This document shows positions 1-8,176 of a DNA stretch of 36,649 bases, piece after piece. The stretch's first letter is position 1; each line of letters opens with the position of its first letter. A program made the translations under genes and the position numbers. The DNA comes from Paracoccus saliphilus. Lineage in GTDB: Bacteria > Pseudomonadota > Alphaproteobacteria > Rhodobacterales > Rhodobacteraceae. The notes under the pieces were generated by a model. It was not told the DNA's origin. It was given only the letters and a program-made list of their open reading frames with translations, and ran no database searches. The DNA is taken from positions 1-36,649 of the forward strand of contig QKYL01000217.1 in NCBI GenBank assembly GCA_003255745.1, in the 5' to 3' direction.

Positions 1-268
1 CAGAGACTCCGGCACTTGAGGCCGCACCAGATTTATGATGCCGCGCCGGGCGGTGTCTGACGCATCGATCGGTAGCCACCAAGGTTCATTCCGGTGCCAC
101 TTTATGACCTGAAAGGCGGCACGTCGGGCGAGGTCGAGCCGACACCATCATCCGGGCAGATTTTGTTAAGGGCGAGATACATGCTGAGCAACAGCAGCCA
201 CTTTGCTATTTTGGCACCATCGAAAAGTGACCCGCGGTCCTGCACCTTCTCACTAAGGAGTGAAGACA
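1..268. other. Left-edge stretch without a supported gene
   Basis: I see no convincing gene on either strand. The short plus-strand frame that begins near 94 runs through the start of the next gene, has no ribosome-binding site and reads like non-coding sequence. The stretch is noticeably more AT-rich than the bulk of the window, like the rest of the first 3 kb, which fits recently acquired or insertion-rich DNA. The only functional site I can support is the AAGGAG ribosome-binding site at 255-260 that serves the gene starting at 269. Confidence 0.5.
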
Positions 269-775
269 ATGTTAGACACAATTCACTTAAGCCGGGCGAT
301 CAAAGAGTGGCTCATGGTTTCGCGCTCTTCGGTGCGTCGCTTTACTGTAGCGACCGGGCTGTGCCTCGTAGCCGCTCAAGTATCTGCGCAGGATGCAACA
401 AGCTTGCCTGCCCCCGCAAGCGACGCTGCAGTCCCTATCGAAATCGGGATCTGGACTGTCAACTCCGAGGTTAACTGCGGACCTCCGGAGCTTAGGCTTC
501 CACCCTCCGATGTCTTCGAGATGCATCTTGTAAACAATTCAGAACTCCCGGTGATGTTCATTGCCCAGAAGTTGTTTGCTTCTGCTCCTATCCTGGAGAT
601 GGATGGTTCTGTGTATGACGCAACTTCCGGAGGTTTCTTAGTTCAGCCAGAACGCGTGGTAGAAGTGGTTATTCGCACTCCGCCCGTGGGAGAATATTAC
701 TACGCCTGCTTTAATCCGGGCGATCAACCGACGCCAAAATCCACCGGCTTCATACTCGTCGTGCCGAGAGAATAA
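269..775 (+). CDS. Small exported cupredoxin-like protein
   Basis: A 168-residue protein of unknown specific role. I chose the ATG at 269 because AAGGAG ends 8 bases upstream; a GTG three codons earlier lies inside that site. The N terminus has two arginines (VRRF) followed by a hydrophobic stretch ending VSAQD, a plausible signal peptide cleaved after about residue 40, so the protein should be periplasmic. The mature part alternates beta-strand-like segments, including FEMHLVNNSELPVMFIAQKL and, near the C terminus, GEYYYACFNPGD, resembling the cupredoxin-like fold of EfeO-type proteins. One conserved-looking Cys and several Met/His residues could bind metal, but a full blue-copper ligand set is not evident. 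It stands alone, with no operon partner on either side, beside insertion-sequence debris. The fold assignment is tentative and based on pattern only. Confidence 0.6.
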   Translation: MLDTIHLSRAIKEWLMVSRSSVRRFTVATGLCLVAAQVSAQDATSLPAPASDAAVPIEIGIWTVNSEVNCGPPELRLPPSDVFEMHLVNNSELPVMFIAQKLFASAPILEMDGSVYDATSGGFLVQPERVVEVVIRTPPVGEYYYACFNPGDQPTPKSTGFILVVPRE

Positions 776-1187
776 GCATACGGCCACCATGCGAAGTTCA
801 TTTTCGGCCTCGGTGGCGGGCTCTGCGAGCGCCAGACGTCTGATCTTCACACCTCGACCCGACGAACGGCCTTTTGATGAGCAGTCAGTAGATATAGAGG
901 CCGTCGTGCCCGGGGAACCGACATGGATCCGCCGAATGTCAGGTTCCCCGAAGACGCCAATACGCCCGCAACGGGCCGTCCAGGACCCATCGAAACCGAG
1001 GACATGCTTGCCATAGCAGAGCCTTTGTCTCCGGGCGCCCCGGTAACTCCGGTTCTGGAGCCAGTTCCCGAACTATTTTGCCCCGAAAGACTGCCAGGTA
1101 GTCCGTCAGCCATTGGGGTTTTGCTTGTGCCAGGCATGGCTAGGGTCGATCCCTATAAGTTTCTTTTGCAGAACGGCGGGTTGAGTG
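776..1187. other. Intergenic stretch, no confident gene
   Basis: About 410 bases between the cupredoxin-like gene and the IS5-family remnant. Two overlapping plus-strand frames (about 789-1016 and 923-1234) are open but proline-rich, lack good ribosome-binding sites and match nothing I recognise. They could be two halves of a decayed gene joined by a frameshift. The one definite structure is the strong inverted repeat at 911-950, listed separately. Confidence 0.4.
911..950. repeat. Strong inverted repeat / hairpin
   Basis: Left arm CGGGGAACC plus GACAT (911-924) pairs with ATGTC plus GGTTCCCCG (936-950), with a single unpaired A at 941 and an 11-base loop. That gives 14 base pairs. No T-run follows on either strand, so it is not a classic intrinsic terminator. 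It could be an operator, the end of a mobile element or a structured RNA. It lies in a gene-poor stretch next to insertion-sequence debris. Confidence 0.6.
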
Positions 1188-1987
1188 ATTCACACTGGCC
1201 ATGGGCAAACGAGACAAGCGATATTTCTGGCTGAGCGCACAGCAGATGCGACGCATTTAGCCGTTCTTTCCCAAAGTTCGATGGCGCCGCCAATCCGACA
1301 AATGCAAGGTCCTGAGCGGCATCATCCATGTCAAACGGTATGGGCTTCGGTGGCAGGATGCTCGCGCAGTCTATGGCCCCTACAAGACCCTATGTAACAG
1401 GTTCGCCCGCTGGTCCCGGATGGGCATCTTCGCGACGATGTTTTGCGCGCTGGCGCAGCCCGGCGTCCAAGGCGGCACCTTGATGATGGACAGCGCATTC
1501 CTGAAGGCGCACCGCACCGCGGCCAGTCTTCGAAAAAAGGGGATCGTCCGCGGGCGATCGGACGCACGAAAGGCGGCCTGAACTCCAAGCTGCACATGCT
1601 CAGCGACGGTAAGGGCCGGCCGCTGAACTTCTTCCTCTCCCCAGGTCAGATGGCCGACAGTCGGGGCGCTCTTGTGCTGTTGCGCCATCTGCCGCCAGCC
1701 AAGCGTTTCCTGGGCGACAAGGCGTATGATGCCGATTGGCTGCGCGATGGTCTCGAAGACCGTGGCATCCGCCCCTGCATCCCACCTCGGAAGAAGCGCA
1801 AGAAACCGGCCAGATACAACAAGCGCCTCTACCGGAAGCGATACCGCATCGAGAATGCCTTCGGTCGCCTGAAGGACTGGCGCGGCATTGCTACTCGTTA
1901 CGAGAGATGCGGAGACATCTTCCTCAGCGCCATCATCCTCGCAGCCATCGTCATATTTTGGCTCTGATGTTTATGGGGACAGACCCT
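1188..1987 (+). mobile_element. Decayed IS5-family (IS427-like) insertion sequence
   Basis: The element carries a two-frame DDE transposase (separate entry). The right end is recognisable: GGGGACAGACCC at 1975-1986, the inverted form of the GGGTCTGTCCCC terminus known from IS427-like elements, directly next to a CTAG. A matching left terminus is not visible; sequence near 1188 (GAGTGATTCACAC) looks like the inside of such an end, so the outermost bases may be lost. The right end sits inside an IS110-family transposase gene, whose missing C-terminal part is not found on the left side. This suggests insertion into the IS110 element followed by deletion or rearrangement. The left boundary is approximate. 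Confidence 0.75.
1201..1967 (+). pseudogene. IS5-family transposase, two frames, nonsense-mutated
   Basis: The first frame runs 1201-1581 and begins MGKRDKRYFW; the second runs to 1967 and ends in FLSAIILAAIVIFWL, the usual C terminus of IS427-like transposases. The two frames meet at an A6G4 slippery run at 1533-1542 (CGAAAAAAGGGGATC), where this group makes the full protein by programmed frameshifting. The fused product would contain the DDE-type core: MDSAFLKAHRTAA (first D), LGDKAYDADWLR (second D), and the YRKRYRIENAFGRLKDW region (E). An in-frame TAG at 1258-1260, after only 19 codons (MRRI-stop-PFFP), interrupts the first frame. The element is therefore probably inactive unless a downstream start is used. 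Confidence 0.8.
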
Positions 1988-2790
1988 AGCTGCCGAGGAT
2001 TGTCGAAGCGATGAAAATCCCCGACCTCAGCCACCACCGTCACCGCGACGATGAAGGTCGAGGCATGGTGCCGCCATGGGTTCGAGGCTCATGCCGAGGG
2101 CCCCTCATTGCCTGAACCGCTTCCACCACCGGCGCAAGGGACCAACTCGGCAGCAGGTCGGCGATCTGTCCCATCAACCTTTCTACCCGAGCCTCAGCAT
2201 CCGCGACGGCGTCGATATAGTCTTGGAGCACGATCTGTTGCGCCGAATGGTGAAAGCACACTGTCGTCAACCAACGGCGGTAGGCGACTGTCCAGCCTTT
2301 CTTGCCGGGATAGATGTGGCCGTGACGCGAGCCAGAAAGCCTGCAGATGCTGTCGTGCCTTGCCGACAACACGCATGGCTGTCGCGCGCGCCTGGACCAG
2401 GTCGCGCATCGCTTCATGTGCCGCATCGGGCACCCAGACGGCCGTCAACTCGCCGGCCCGATGTAGCTTCGCCAGCATCAGGGTGTCGCGACGGTCCGTC
2501 TTCACCCAGTCGCCCTTTCTTACAGGGATCAAGGATGGCGCCACCACGATGCAGGCATGTCCCCGTTCAACAAGCTGGCGGTGCAAGCCATAGCCACACG
2601 GGCCCGCCTCATAACAGCATTACAGATGACGCCCCTCCGCGCCCAGTTTCTCCACCAGCTTCCGGATGTGCTCCGGGCGGTGCGGAATTGTCCCCCAGTA
2701 GCGGACCTCGCCGCCACGCTCTCCCTGTGCGACAGCGACCGATATCGTCGCCTTGTGGACATCCAGCCCGATGAACATGCTCCTCCGCAT
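1988..2790 (-). pseudogene. IS110-family transposase remnant, truncated
   Basis: The 5' part starts at about 2790 with MRRSMFIGLDVHKATISV, the DEDD-nuclease start of IS110-family transposases. It continues in the same frame past an in-frame TAA (2620-2622) into CGYGLHRQLVERGHACIVV and DWVKTDRRDTLMLAKLHRAG. A frameshift near 2340 moves the reading to RHGHIYPGKKGWTVAYRRWL and VLQDYIDAVADAEARVERL, and another between about 2040 and 2120 leads to TVVAEVGDFHRFDNPRQL, the start of the C-terminal transposase_20 domain with its serine region missing. The gene is cut at 1987/1988 by the right end of the IS5-family element, within CGGCAGCTAG. IS110 elements lack obvious inverted repeats, so the outer limit, probably near 2880, cannot be fixed. 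Confidence 0.8.
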
Positions 2791-2975
2791 CTGGTCTCTC
2801 CCCCATTCTTGAGGCTCGGCACCAGCCAATCTGGCGCACCCGTCGAACGGAGAATGCCGCGGGAGAGGCCATTGACGCAGTCAGATCAGTCTGATCATGG
2901 AGTCTAAGTATAAGGAACGACTGCCGGAACAGGTAGTTTCGGATGGACCGGACGTCACAGTCGAGGATCACCTTC

Positions 2976-3665
2976 ATGCCCAACCGTCCCATTCTGGTTT
3001 TCGATGTCAACGAGACGCTGCTGGATCTGAACCATCTGTGCCCGATCTTCGGAAACATCTTTGGCGATCCGGCGGTTATGCGCGATTGGTTTGCACAGCT
3101 TATTCTTTATTCGCAAACACTGACAATTACCGGACTACAAAGCGATTTTGCAACCTTGGCCGTAGCGGTCCTGCGCATGACCGGGGATATCCGGAACGTA
3201 ACCGTTACAAAGCAGCATTCTGAGATGCTGCGTCATGCTATCGGGACAATGCCGGCGCATCCGGACGCTGCGGCTGCGCTTGGTCACCTGCGCGAGCAGG
3301 GGTTTCGCATGGTGACGTTGACCAATTCGCCTCTCTCTGATGGTCCGTCGGCATTGGATAGGTCGGGACTGTCCGGGTTCTTTGAGGCCAGTTTCAGTGT
3401 TCAGCCGACAGGCTGTTTCAAGCCCGTGCCGCGAACCTATCAGCTGGTTGCCGATAGGCTGGCAGTGTCGCCGCGGGAACTGTGCCTTGTCGCATGTCAT
3501 GTCTGGGACACGATCGGGATGCAGGCGATGGGCGGCAAAGGTGCTTTGGTCACGCATGGTGCAAACGCGCCACTTGTGGTGCCGGGAGTGCCGCAGCCGG
3601 ATGTAGTGGCCTCTGACCTCAGCGCGCTGGCGCGCGAGATGGTCACGACGTGGGGCAGGGCCTGA
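2976..3665 (+). CDS. Haloacid dehalogenase type II family hydrolase
   Basis: A 229-residue HAD-superfamily protein. The start at 2976 (MPNRPILVFDVNET) puts the catalytic motif at the very N terminus, with a GAGGA ribosome-binding site just upstream; longer starts lack one. Motif I is FDVNETLLD with the nucleophile Asp10. Motif II is LTNS. The conserved Lys is in GCFKPVPRTYQ. Motif III is CHVWDTIGMQAMG. Classic L-2-haloacid dehalogenases have FDxYGTL in motif I; the Asn-Glu form here marks a related branch whose substrates are mostly unknown, so hydrolysis of 2-haloacids is not established. The protein is probably cytoplasmic. It stands alone between the IS110 remnant and convergent minus-strand genes. 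Confidence 0.85.
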   Translation: MPNRPILVFDVNETLLDLNHLCPIFGNIFGDPAVMRDWFAQLILYSQTLTITGLQSDFATLAVAVLRMTGDIRNVTVTKQHSEMLRHAIGTMPAHPDAAAALGHLREQGFRMVTLTNSPLSDGPSALDRSGLSGFFEASFSVQPTGCFKPVPRTYQLVADRLAVSPRELCLVACHVWDTIGMQAMGGKGALVTHGANAPLVVPGVPQPDVVASDLSALAREMVTTWGRA

Positions 3666-3834
3666 CGCATGCTCTCTTTCAGCACCATTTGCGGCAAATC
3701 CAAAAAATCCGGGTGAAAGAAAACGCATCGCCGGCCTCCGCCTCACGCCCGCGCAGGACCAGCGTGACGGTCAATGCTGCAGCGCGGCGGACGCCTTCAG
3801 CCAGATGTTCCACGAAATTGCCTTGCCTGCGCCG
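3666..3834. other. Convergent intergenic gap
   Basis: A 169-base gap between convergent genes. I see no gene and no clear intrinsic terminator. Confidence 0.4.
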
Positions 3835-4083
3835 TCAAGCTGGCGGTGTGATCCGGCGCAATGTCAGTTCGATGACCTCCTCGTCATCCGCCGAGGACAT
3901 GGCGCTTTCCAGCAGGACCCGTTCCTGTTTGCCATCGATGTCGATCTGGCCTTCTCCGTATTGGCCCAGCTGGTCCTGGGTCATCTCGGTGATCGCGCGG
4001 ATCCGGATATAGTCGCCTCCGCTTGCGGTGATTTTTCCGACAACCTGCGATCCGCCTTCCAGCGTCAAGATTGCATCGCTCAT
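3835..4083 (-). CDS. Small hypothetical protein (82 residues)
   Basis: The longer minus-strand frame begins further upstream, but I chose the ATG at 4083 (MSDAILTLEGGSQVVGK) because AAGGAG lies about 7 bases upstream and the upstream extension is proline/arginine-rich noise. The product is acidic and predicted to be mainly beta: TLEGGSQVVGKITASGGDYI, then QLGQYGEGQIDIDGKQERVL and an acidic patch SSADDEEVIELTL. It has no signal peptide, membrane segment or Cys. I do not recognise the family. It lies downstream of the YciF-like gene in the same direction but is separated from it by a probable terminator. Confidence 0.65.
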   Translation of the reverse strand: MSDAILTLEGGSQVVGKITASGGDYIRIRAITEMTQDQLGQYGEGQIDIDGKQERVLLESAMSSADDEEVIELTLRRITPPA

Positions 4084-4247
4084 ATCCACTCCTTGATCTG
4101 TCTGCATGGTCTGCCCACCGGAACGCTTCGGTGGCGGTCTGGGTCCACCGGAAGGCGCCGCATCAAACAGTGCAAGGGCTGGTCGATGGCGAACGGGCGC
4201 AGCCGTTCGTCTGGCTGATGGCCGGTGCGCGGGTGCCATGAGCCGGC

Positions 4248-4269
4248 AAAAAGCCCCGCCACAGGGGGC
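4248..4269 (-). terminator. Intrinsic terminator after the YciF-like gene
   Basis: Read on the minus strand: stem GCCCC, 7-base loop, GGGGC, then TTTTT. It begins about 30 bases beyond the stop codon at 4299. The stem is short but GC-only and the T-run is clean. It should separate the YciF-like gene from the small gene at 3835-4083. Confidence 0.6.
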
Positions 4270-4298
4270 AGGGCAGGTCGGGGAACATCCAGATTATA

Positions 4299-4799
4299 TC
4301 AGGCGGCTTCGATAGCTGTCGGGTTGGCAGTGCCTTCGGCCAAGGCCGTCAGCTTTTCATCCGTCGCCGACTCTTCGTCCAGGGTCTGGTTCAGCAGCGC
4401 GACCGCATTGGTCATCTTGAGCAGCTCGGCCCAAGACTTCAGCGTCCCATAGCGGGCGATCTCATAATGCTCGACGGCCTGCGCGGCGGCGACAAGACCG
4501 GCATCCAGGGCAGGGGAACCCTTGAACTCGTCCATGATCTCCTCGCCTTCGGCGATGATCCCGTCGATTGCCTCGCAAGTCTTGCCGCGCGGGGACTTGC
4601 CCAACAGCTCGAATACTTCCTGCAGGCGCTCGATCTGACCTTGGGTTTCCTCACGGTGGTGCTGGAAAGCGGCCTTCAGTTCTTCCGACTGCGCGGCGCG
4701 AGCCATCTTGGGCAGAGCCTTCAGGATCTTGCGCTCAGCATAGTAGATGTCCTTCAGTGTTTCGTGGAACAGGTTTTCCAGCGTCTTGGTGGTCATCAT
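4299..4799 (-). CDS. YciF/YciE-type ferritin-like protein (DUF892)
   Basis: A 166-residue protein starting MMTTKTLENLFHETLKDIYYAERKI, the standard start of the DUF892/YciE-YciF family. Members form ferritin-like four-helix bundles that bind a di-iron or di-metal centre and are often induced by stress. Expected metal-ligand positions are visible in FHETLKDIYYAE (helix 1), FQHHREETQ (helix 2) and AVEHYEIARYGTL (helix 4). Length matches the family. AAGGA lies just upstream of the start. A cytoplasmic role in stress or iron handling is a family-level expectation. The gene is monocistronic here and is followed by an intrinsic terminator. Confidence 0.9.
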   Translation of the reverse strand: MMTTKTLENLFHETLKDIYYAERKILKALPKMARAAQSEELKAAFQHHREETQGQIERLQEVFELLGKSPRGKTCEAIDGIIAEGEEIMDEFKGSPALDAGLVAAAQAVEHYEIARYGTLKSWAELLKMTNAVALLNQTLDEESATDEKLTALAEGTANPTAIEAA

Positions 4800-4901
4800 G
4801 CATTCCTTGATCGAAGGGGGACGGTTGGTCCCGCAGGGCCCGTCAACCGGGCAGATCGGGTTATGTTCCCGTCCGCCCGGCCCTCGGAAAGATCGCCGCC
4901 A

Positions 4902-6080
4902 TTATCCGTGCGGACGCAGCACGACCTTGATGCAGCCGTCGTCCTTGTCCCGGAACTTCTTGTAAAGTTCGGGTCCTTCGGACAGATCGGCCCGGTGGGT
5001 GATCAGGAAGGTGGTGTCAATCTGACCTTCCTGAATCAGGTTCAGCAGATGGGGCAGGTAGCGCTGGCAGTGGGTCTGGCCGGTACGCAATGTCAGCCCC
5101 TTGTTCATCAGCGCACCCATCGGCAGCTTGTCCACGACGCCGATATAGACGCCGGGGATCGACAGCGTCCCACCCTTGCGGCAGCACATGATGATCTCGC
5201 GCAGCACATCAGGCCGATCGGTGCCCAGGTAGAGCGCTTGCTTGACCCGGTCCACGCGCGCCATCAGGCCGGAATCGGGCGCCGCTTCGGTGCCCACGCA
5301 GTCGATGCAACTGTCGGGGCCGCGGCCGCCGGTCATCTCCATCAGCGCGTCGTAGACATCCGTTTCGCTGAAATCGATGGTCTCGGCGCGGCCCTTGTCG
5401 CGTGCCATGGCCAGACGCTCGGGCACCTGATCGATGGCAATCACCCGACCCGCACCTTGCAGCCAGGCCGACAGGATGGCCATCTGGCCGACCGGCCCGC
5501 AGCCCCAGATTGCCACGGTGTCACCGGGCTGGATATTCGCGTGCTCGGCCGCCATCCAGCCGGTCGGAAGGATGTCCGACAGGAACAGCACCTCCTCATC
5601 GTCCATGCCCTGCGGGACGGCGATAGGGCCGACGCTGCCATAGGGTACGCGCAGATAATCGGCCTGCCCACCGGAATAGCCTCCCAGCATATGGGAGTAA
5701 CCGAACAGGCCCGAAGGCGACTGGCCCATCACCTTTGCCGCCATTTCGGCATTGCGGTTCGAGCGGTCGCAGAGCGAATACAGCTGCTTCTGGCAGAAAA
5801 AGCACTGCCCGCAGGCCAGGTTGAACGGCACGACGACCTTGTCGCCCTGCTTGAACTTGCTGTGGCCCGAGCCGGTCTCGACCACCTCGCCCATGGTTTC
5901 GTGGCCCAGAACGTCGCCCGATTCCATCGTGGGCATGCATCCGTCCATCAGGTGCAGGTCGGACCCGCAGATGGCGCAGGCGGTCACCTTGATGATGATG
6001 TCATCGGGTTCCTCGATGCGGGGGTCGTCGACCGTCTCGTGCCGAATGTCGCCCTTGCCGTGCCATGTCAGTGCCTTCAT
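4902..6080 (-). CDS. Zinc-dependent alcohol dehydrogenase, formaldehyde-dehydrogenase-like
   Basis: A 392-residue medium-chain dehydrogenase. The ATG at 6080 ([15 protein letters not shown]) follows GGAGG in good position; an in-frame upstream extension exists but reads as non-coding. The catalytic zinc site is [11 protein letters not shown] (Cys38) and LGHETMGEV. The structural zinc site is the four-cysteine loop in [19 protein letters not shown]. The NAD(P)-binding Rossmann motif is [11 protein letters not shown]. Overall it resembles the glutathione-independent formaldehyde dehydrogenase/threonine-dehydrogenase-like branch that carries a long insertion, so substrates could include formaldehyde or small alcohols; the exact one cannot be read off. 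It is divergent from the tartrate-dehydrogenase-like gene, with 112 bases between starts. Confidence 0.85.
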   Translation of the reverse strand: MKALTWHGKGDIRHETVDDPRIEEPDDIIIKVTACAICGSDLHLMDGCMPTMESGDVLGHETMGEVVETGSGHSKFKQGDKVVVPFNLACGQCFFCQKQLYSLCDRSNRNAEMAAKVMGQSPSGLFGYSHMLGGYSGGQADYLRVPYGSVGPIAVPQGMDDEEVLFLSDILPTGWMAAEHANIQPGDTVAIWGCGPVGQMAILSAWLQGAGRVIAIDQVPERLAMARDKGRAETIDFSETDVYDALMEMTGGRGPDSCIDCVGTEAAPDSGLMARVDRVKQALYLGTDRPDVLREIIMCCRKGGTLSIPGVYIGVVDKLPMGALMNKGLTLRTGQTHCQRYLPHLLNLIQEGQIDTTFLITHRADLSEGPELYKKFRDKDDGCIKVVLRPHG

Positions 6081-6192
6081 CGAAACCTCCATCGTCCGAA
6101 TTGGGTGGATGAACCGGGGCTGGCGGATATTGTTCCCGCTTGTGACGCATGACTGGGCGCGATAGCCCGACCGCACGAACAAGGAGGCTCCC

Positions 6193-7221
6193 ATGACCCA
6201 CCGCATCGCCCTGATCCCCGGAGACGGCATTGGCGTTCCCGTGACCCAGGCCGCCATCGCCGTGGCGCGTGCGGCCGGGGCGGCGCTGGAGACAGAGGCG
6301 TTTCCCTGGTCCTGCGACCATTACCTGGCGCATGGCCGGATGATGCCCGAGGACGGGATCGATACCCTGCGTGGCTTCGATGCAATCCTGCTGGGCGCGA
6401 TTGGCTGGCCCGCGCGCGTTCCCGACAGCGTGTCGCTGCACGGGCTGCTGCTGCCAATCCGCAAGGCTTTTGTCCAATACGCCAATATCCGTCCCCATCG
6501 CCTGCTGCCGGGCGTCGAGGGGCCGCTGAAGACCCGCGACTTTGACATCCTCTGCATCCGCGAGAACACGGAAGGCGAGTATTCCGGGGCCGGCGGCCGG
6601 GTGCATCAGGGCACCCCGAATGAAGTCGCGGTGGAAACTTCGGTCTTCACCCGAACCGGAGTCGAGCGTATCCTGCGGTTCGCTTTTGAACAGGCGCGTG
6701 GACGGCGCGGGCATCTGGCTTCGGTCACGAAATCCAACGCGCAGCGCCACACAATGGTCTTCTGGGACGAAATCACGGACCAGTTGGCAACCGAATATCC
6801 TGATGTGATTGTGACGCGCTACCACATCGACGCCATGTGCGCGCGGATGGTGATGGCGCCGGAAAGCCTGGACGTGGTTGTGGCGTCGAACCTGTTCGGG
6901 GACATCCTGACCGACCTTGGGGCCGCAATCCAAGGGGGCCTGGGATTTGCGGCTTCGGCCAATATCAATCCCGATCGCAGCGCGCCATCGATGTTCGAAC
7001 CGGTGCATGGCTCGGCGCCCGACATTGCCGACCAGGGTATTGCCAATCCGATGGCGGCCATCTGGTCGGCCGCGATGATGCTGGAGCATCTGGACCAGCC
7101 TGCCCCGGCTGCCCGCATGATGGCAGCGATGGAGGCTGTCACCGCACGGGGGATCGGAACCGTTCCGGGCCGGGACAGGACCGATGCGATCACCGATGCC
7201 GTGCTGAAGGCCCTGGCATAA
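6193..7221 (+). CDS. ttuC: Tartrate dehydrogenase/decarboxylase-like (TtuC family)
   Basis: A 342-residue member of the isocitrate/isopropylmalate dehydrogenase superfamily. It begins [17 protein letters not shown], the glycine-rich N-terminal motif, with AAGGAGG just upstream. [20 protein letters not shown] and [19 protein letters not shown] are typical of the tartrate dehydrogenase branch rather than LeuB or Icd. [16 protein letters not shown] is the substrate loop. [19 protein letters not shown] holds the metal-binding aspartates and [12 protein letters not shown] the cofactor region. The known family enzyme uses NAD+ and Mn2+ to act on (+)-tartrate, meso-tartrate or D-malate; D-malate dehydrogenase is an alternative. 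A GC-rich hairpin follows the stop codon. Confidence 0.85.
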   Translation: MTHRIALIPGDGIGVPVTQAAIAVARAAGAALETEAFPWSCDHYLAHGRMMPEDGIDTLRGFDAILLGAIGWPARVPDSVSLHGLLLPIRKAFVQYANIRPHRLLPGVEGPLKTRDFDILCIRENTEGEYSGAGGRVHQGTPNEVAVETSVFTRTGVERILRFAFEQARGRRGHLASVTKSNAQRHTMVFWDEITDQLATEYPDVIVTRYHIDAMCARMVMAPESLDVVVASNLFGDILTDLGAAIQGGLGFAASANINPDRSAPSMFEPVHGSAPDIADQGIANPMAAIWSAAMMLEHLDQPAPAARMMAAMEAVTARGIGTVPGRDRTDAITDAVLKALA

Positions 7222-7236
7222 GGGCAGGAACCAGCA

Positions 7237-7257
7237 GGGGGCAGCGGCGTTGCCCCC
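7237..7257. terminator. GC-rich hairpin after the ttuC-like gene
   Basis: GGGGGCA (7237-7243), a 7-base loop and TGCCCCC (7251-7257) form a perfect 7-bp stem 16 bases past the stop codon. There is no T-run, so termination would be weak or Rho-assisted. It may instead protect the mRNA 3' end. Confidence 0.4.
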
Positions 7258-7280
7258 ACAGGCAAACCTGCGAGGCCCCC

Positions 7281-7601
7281 ATGTTGCGTTCCCTGTCCCC
7301 TTTGGCGCTGGCCCTGCTGGTCGGACTGTCGCTGCCCGCCGCGGCCCAGCAGTCCCGGCTGAGTGCGGCGCCTGAATGCCCGGCCGCTGACACCTTGGCC
7401 CAGCCCGCCACCCAACCCGACCCGTCCGAAGATGGCACAGCGCCCGAAAATACCGGCACGACTGGCTGGACTGGTGGCACGGGCGGGTCGCAACTGGGCA
7501 CGAATATCCAGGGTGCGGTTCCGGATTCGCCGACATGGCAGCCTCCTACCGCGCGTGGATTGGACCTGATGGGCAGCGCCGAACCTGTGGCCGAATGCTG
7601 A
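7281..7601 (+). CDS. Small secreted hypothetical protein
   Basis: A 106-residue protein with a clear signal peptide: MLRSLSPLALALLVGLSLPAAAQQ, cleavage likely after AAA. The mature part is low in complexity, rich in Pro, Thr, Gly and Ser (TGTTGWTGGTGGSQLGTN), and carries two Cys, one early (APECPAAD) and one as the last residue, which could form a disulfide. GAGG lies 6 bases before the ATG at 7281. No family recognised. The stop codon is one base away from the stop of the convergent gene at 7603. Confidence 0.65.
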   Translation: MLRSLSPLALALLVGLSLPAAAQQSRLSAAPECPAADTLAQPATQPDPSEDGTAPENTGTTGWTGGTGGSQLGTNIQGAVPDSPTWQPPTARGLDLMGSAEPVAEC

Positions 7602-7602
7602 G

Positions 7603-7980
7603 CTAGCCTTCGTCCAAACGCAATCGCAGACCGTCCCGATTCAGGAATTCGGCCTCGCGCAGCAGGGTGCGATCGCCTTGCAGCGCCCTGATCAACGAAG
7701 CCAACCGGCTGCGCGCCAGATCGTCCGGTACCAGCCCTTCGCGCCCTGCCCGGTAAAGCGCGACAGCGTCCCATGCAACCTGAGCACCATCCAGATGCCT
7801 GACAAGCGTTGGCCAATCCATGTCGTTGCCAATGACGTGCAGATGGGCAGATCGCAGAATATCGACCCTGCCGTCCTGAAGCCCGATCAGCACCAGCAGC
7901 ATGGTGAAGCCGTCGCCCGATGCTGTCTCATCCCAGGTTTCGGCCAGCCATTCGTCGAAATCAGTTGCGTGATCGGTCAT
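7603..7980 (-). CDS. Hypothetical protein next to selC
   Basis: A 125-residue cytoplasmic protein starting MTDHATDFDEWLAETWDE. It is acidic at the N terminus, has no signal peptide or membrane segment and ends RLRLDEG. Family not recognised; no catalytic motif stands out. It lies 25 bases downstream of the selenocysteine tRNA on the same strand, so it may be transcribed from the tRNA promoter. A functional link to selenium is not implied by the sequence itself. Confidence 0.65.
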   Translation of the reverse strand: MTDHATDFDEWLAETWDETASGDGFTMLLVLIGLQDGRVDILRSAHLHVIGNDMDWPTLVRHLDGAQVAWDAVALYRAGREGLVPDDLARSRLASLIRALQGDRTLLREAEFLNRDGLRLRLDEG

Positions 7981-8005
7981 CCGGGCCTGCCTGCCGCTAA
8001 AGGAA

Positions 8006-8101
8006 TGGCGGAAGGGAATGGGAGTCGAACCCACCCGGGACAGGCTCGCTGCCCCAACCGGATTTGAAGTCCGGCCGCCCCACCGGGGACGAATCCCTTC
8101 C
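8006..8101 (-). tRNA. selC: Selenocysteine tRNA (anticodon TCA)
   Basis: Read on the minus strand, the gene is 96 bases with an encoded CCA end. The long 8-bp acceptor stem is GGAAGGGA paired with TCCCTTCC, followed by the G discriminator. The anticodon arm is CCGGA-CTTCAAA-TCCGG, with anticodon TCA (plus-strand 8065-8067), which reads UGA. A long GC-rich variable arm and a GGGTTCGACTCCC T-arm follow. All are hallmarks of bacterial tRNA-Sec. After serylation, SelA converts the serine to selenocysteine and SelB carries it to the ribosome. It is encoded 75 bases downstream of putA, about 5 kb from selB, and is the only tRNA I see in the window. Confidence 0.97.
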
Positions 8102-8115
8102 ACGGACACAAAGCC

Positions 8116-8143
8116 GCGCCCGGCCCGTTGATGGACCGGGCGC
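8116..8143 (-). terminator. Hairpin between putA and selC
   Basis: GCGCCCGG (8116-8123) and CCGGGCGC (8136-8143) are perfect inverted repeats. In the minus-strand RNA the stem extends by a G-U and two G-C pairs to about 11 bp around a 6-base loop. It is followed by a short T-rich stretch (GGCTTTGTGT). It lies 33 bases after the putA stop codon and just before the tRNA, so it probably ends the putA transcript. Confidence 0.55.
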
Positions 8144-8176
8144 GCAGGGATGGCAAGTGCAGGGCCAAGCGGCCTG

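Noticed and set aside
4800..4901. Intrinsic terminator downstream of the alcohol dehydrogenase
   Set aside because: GC-rich complementary segments are present but no T-run and no stable unique stem could be fixed.
4467..6152. 561-codon open frame on the plus strand
   Set aside because: It is the antisense shadow of the YciF-like and alcohol dehydrogenase genes; its translation is rich in His, Gln and Arg with no domain, while the minus strand carries full family motifs.
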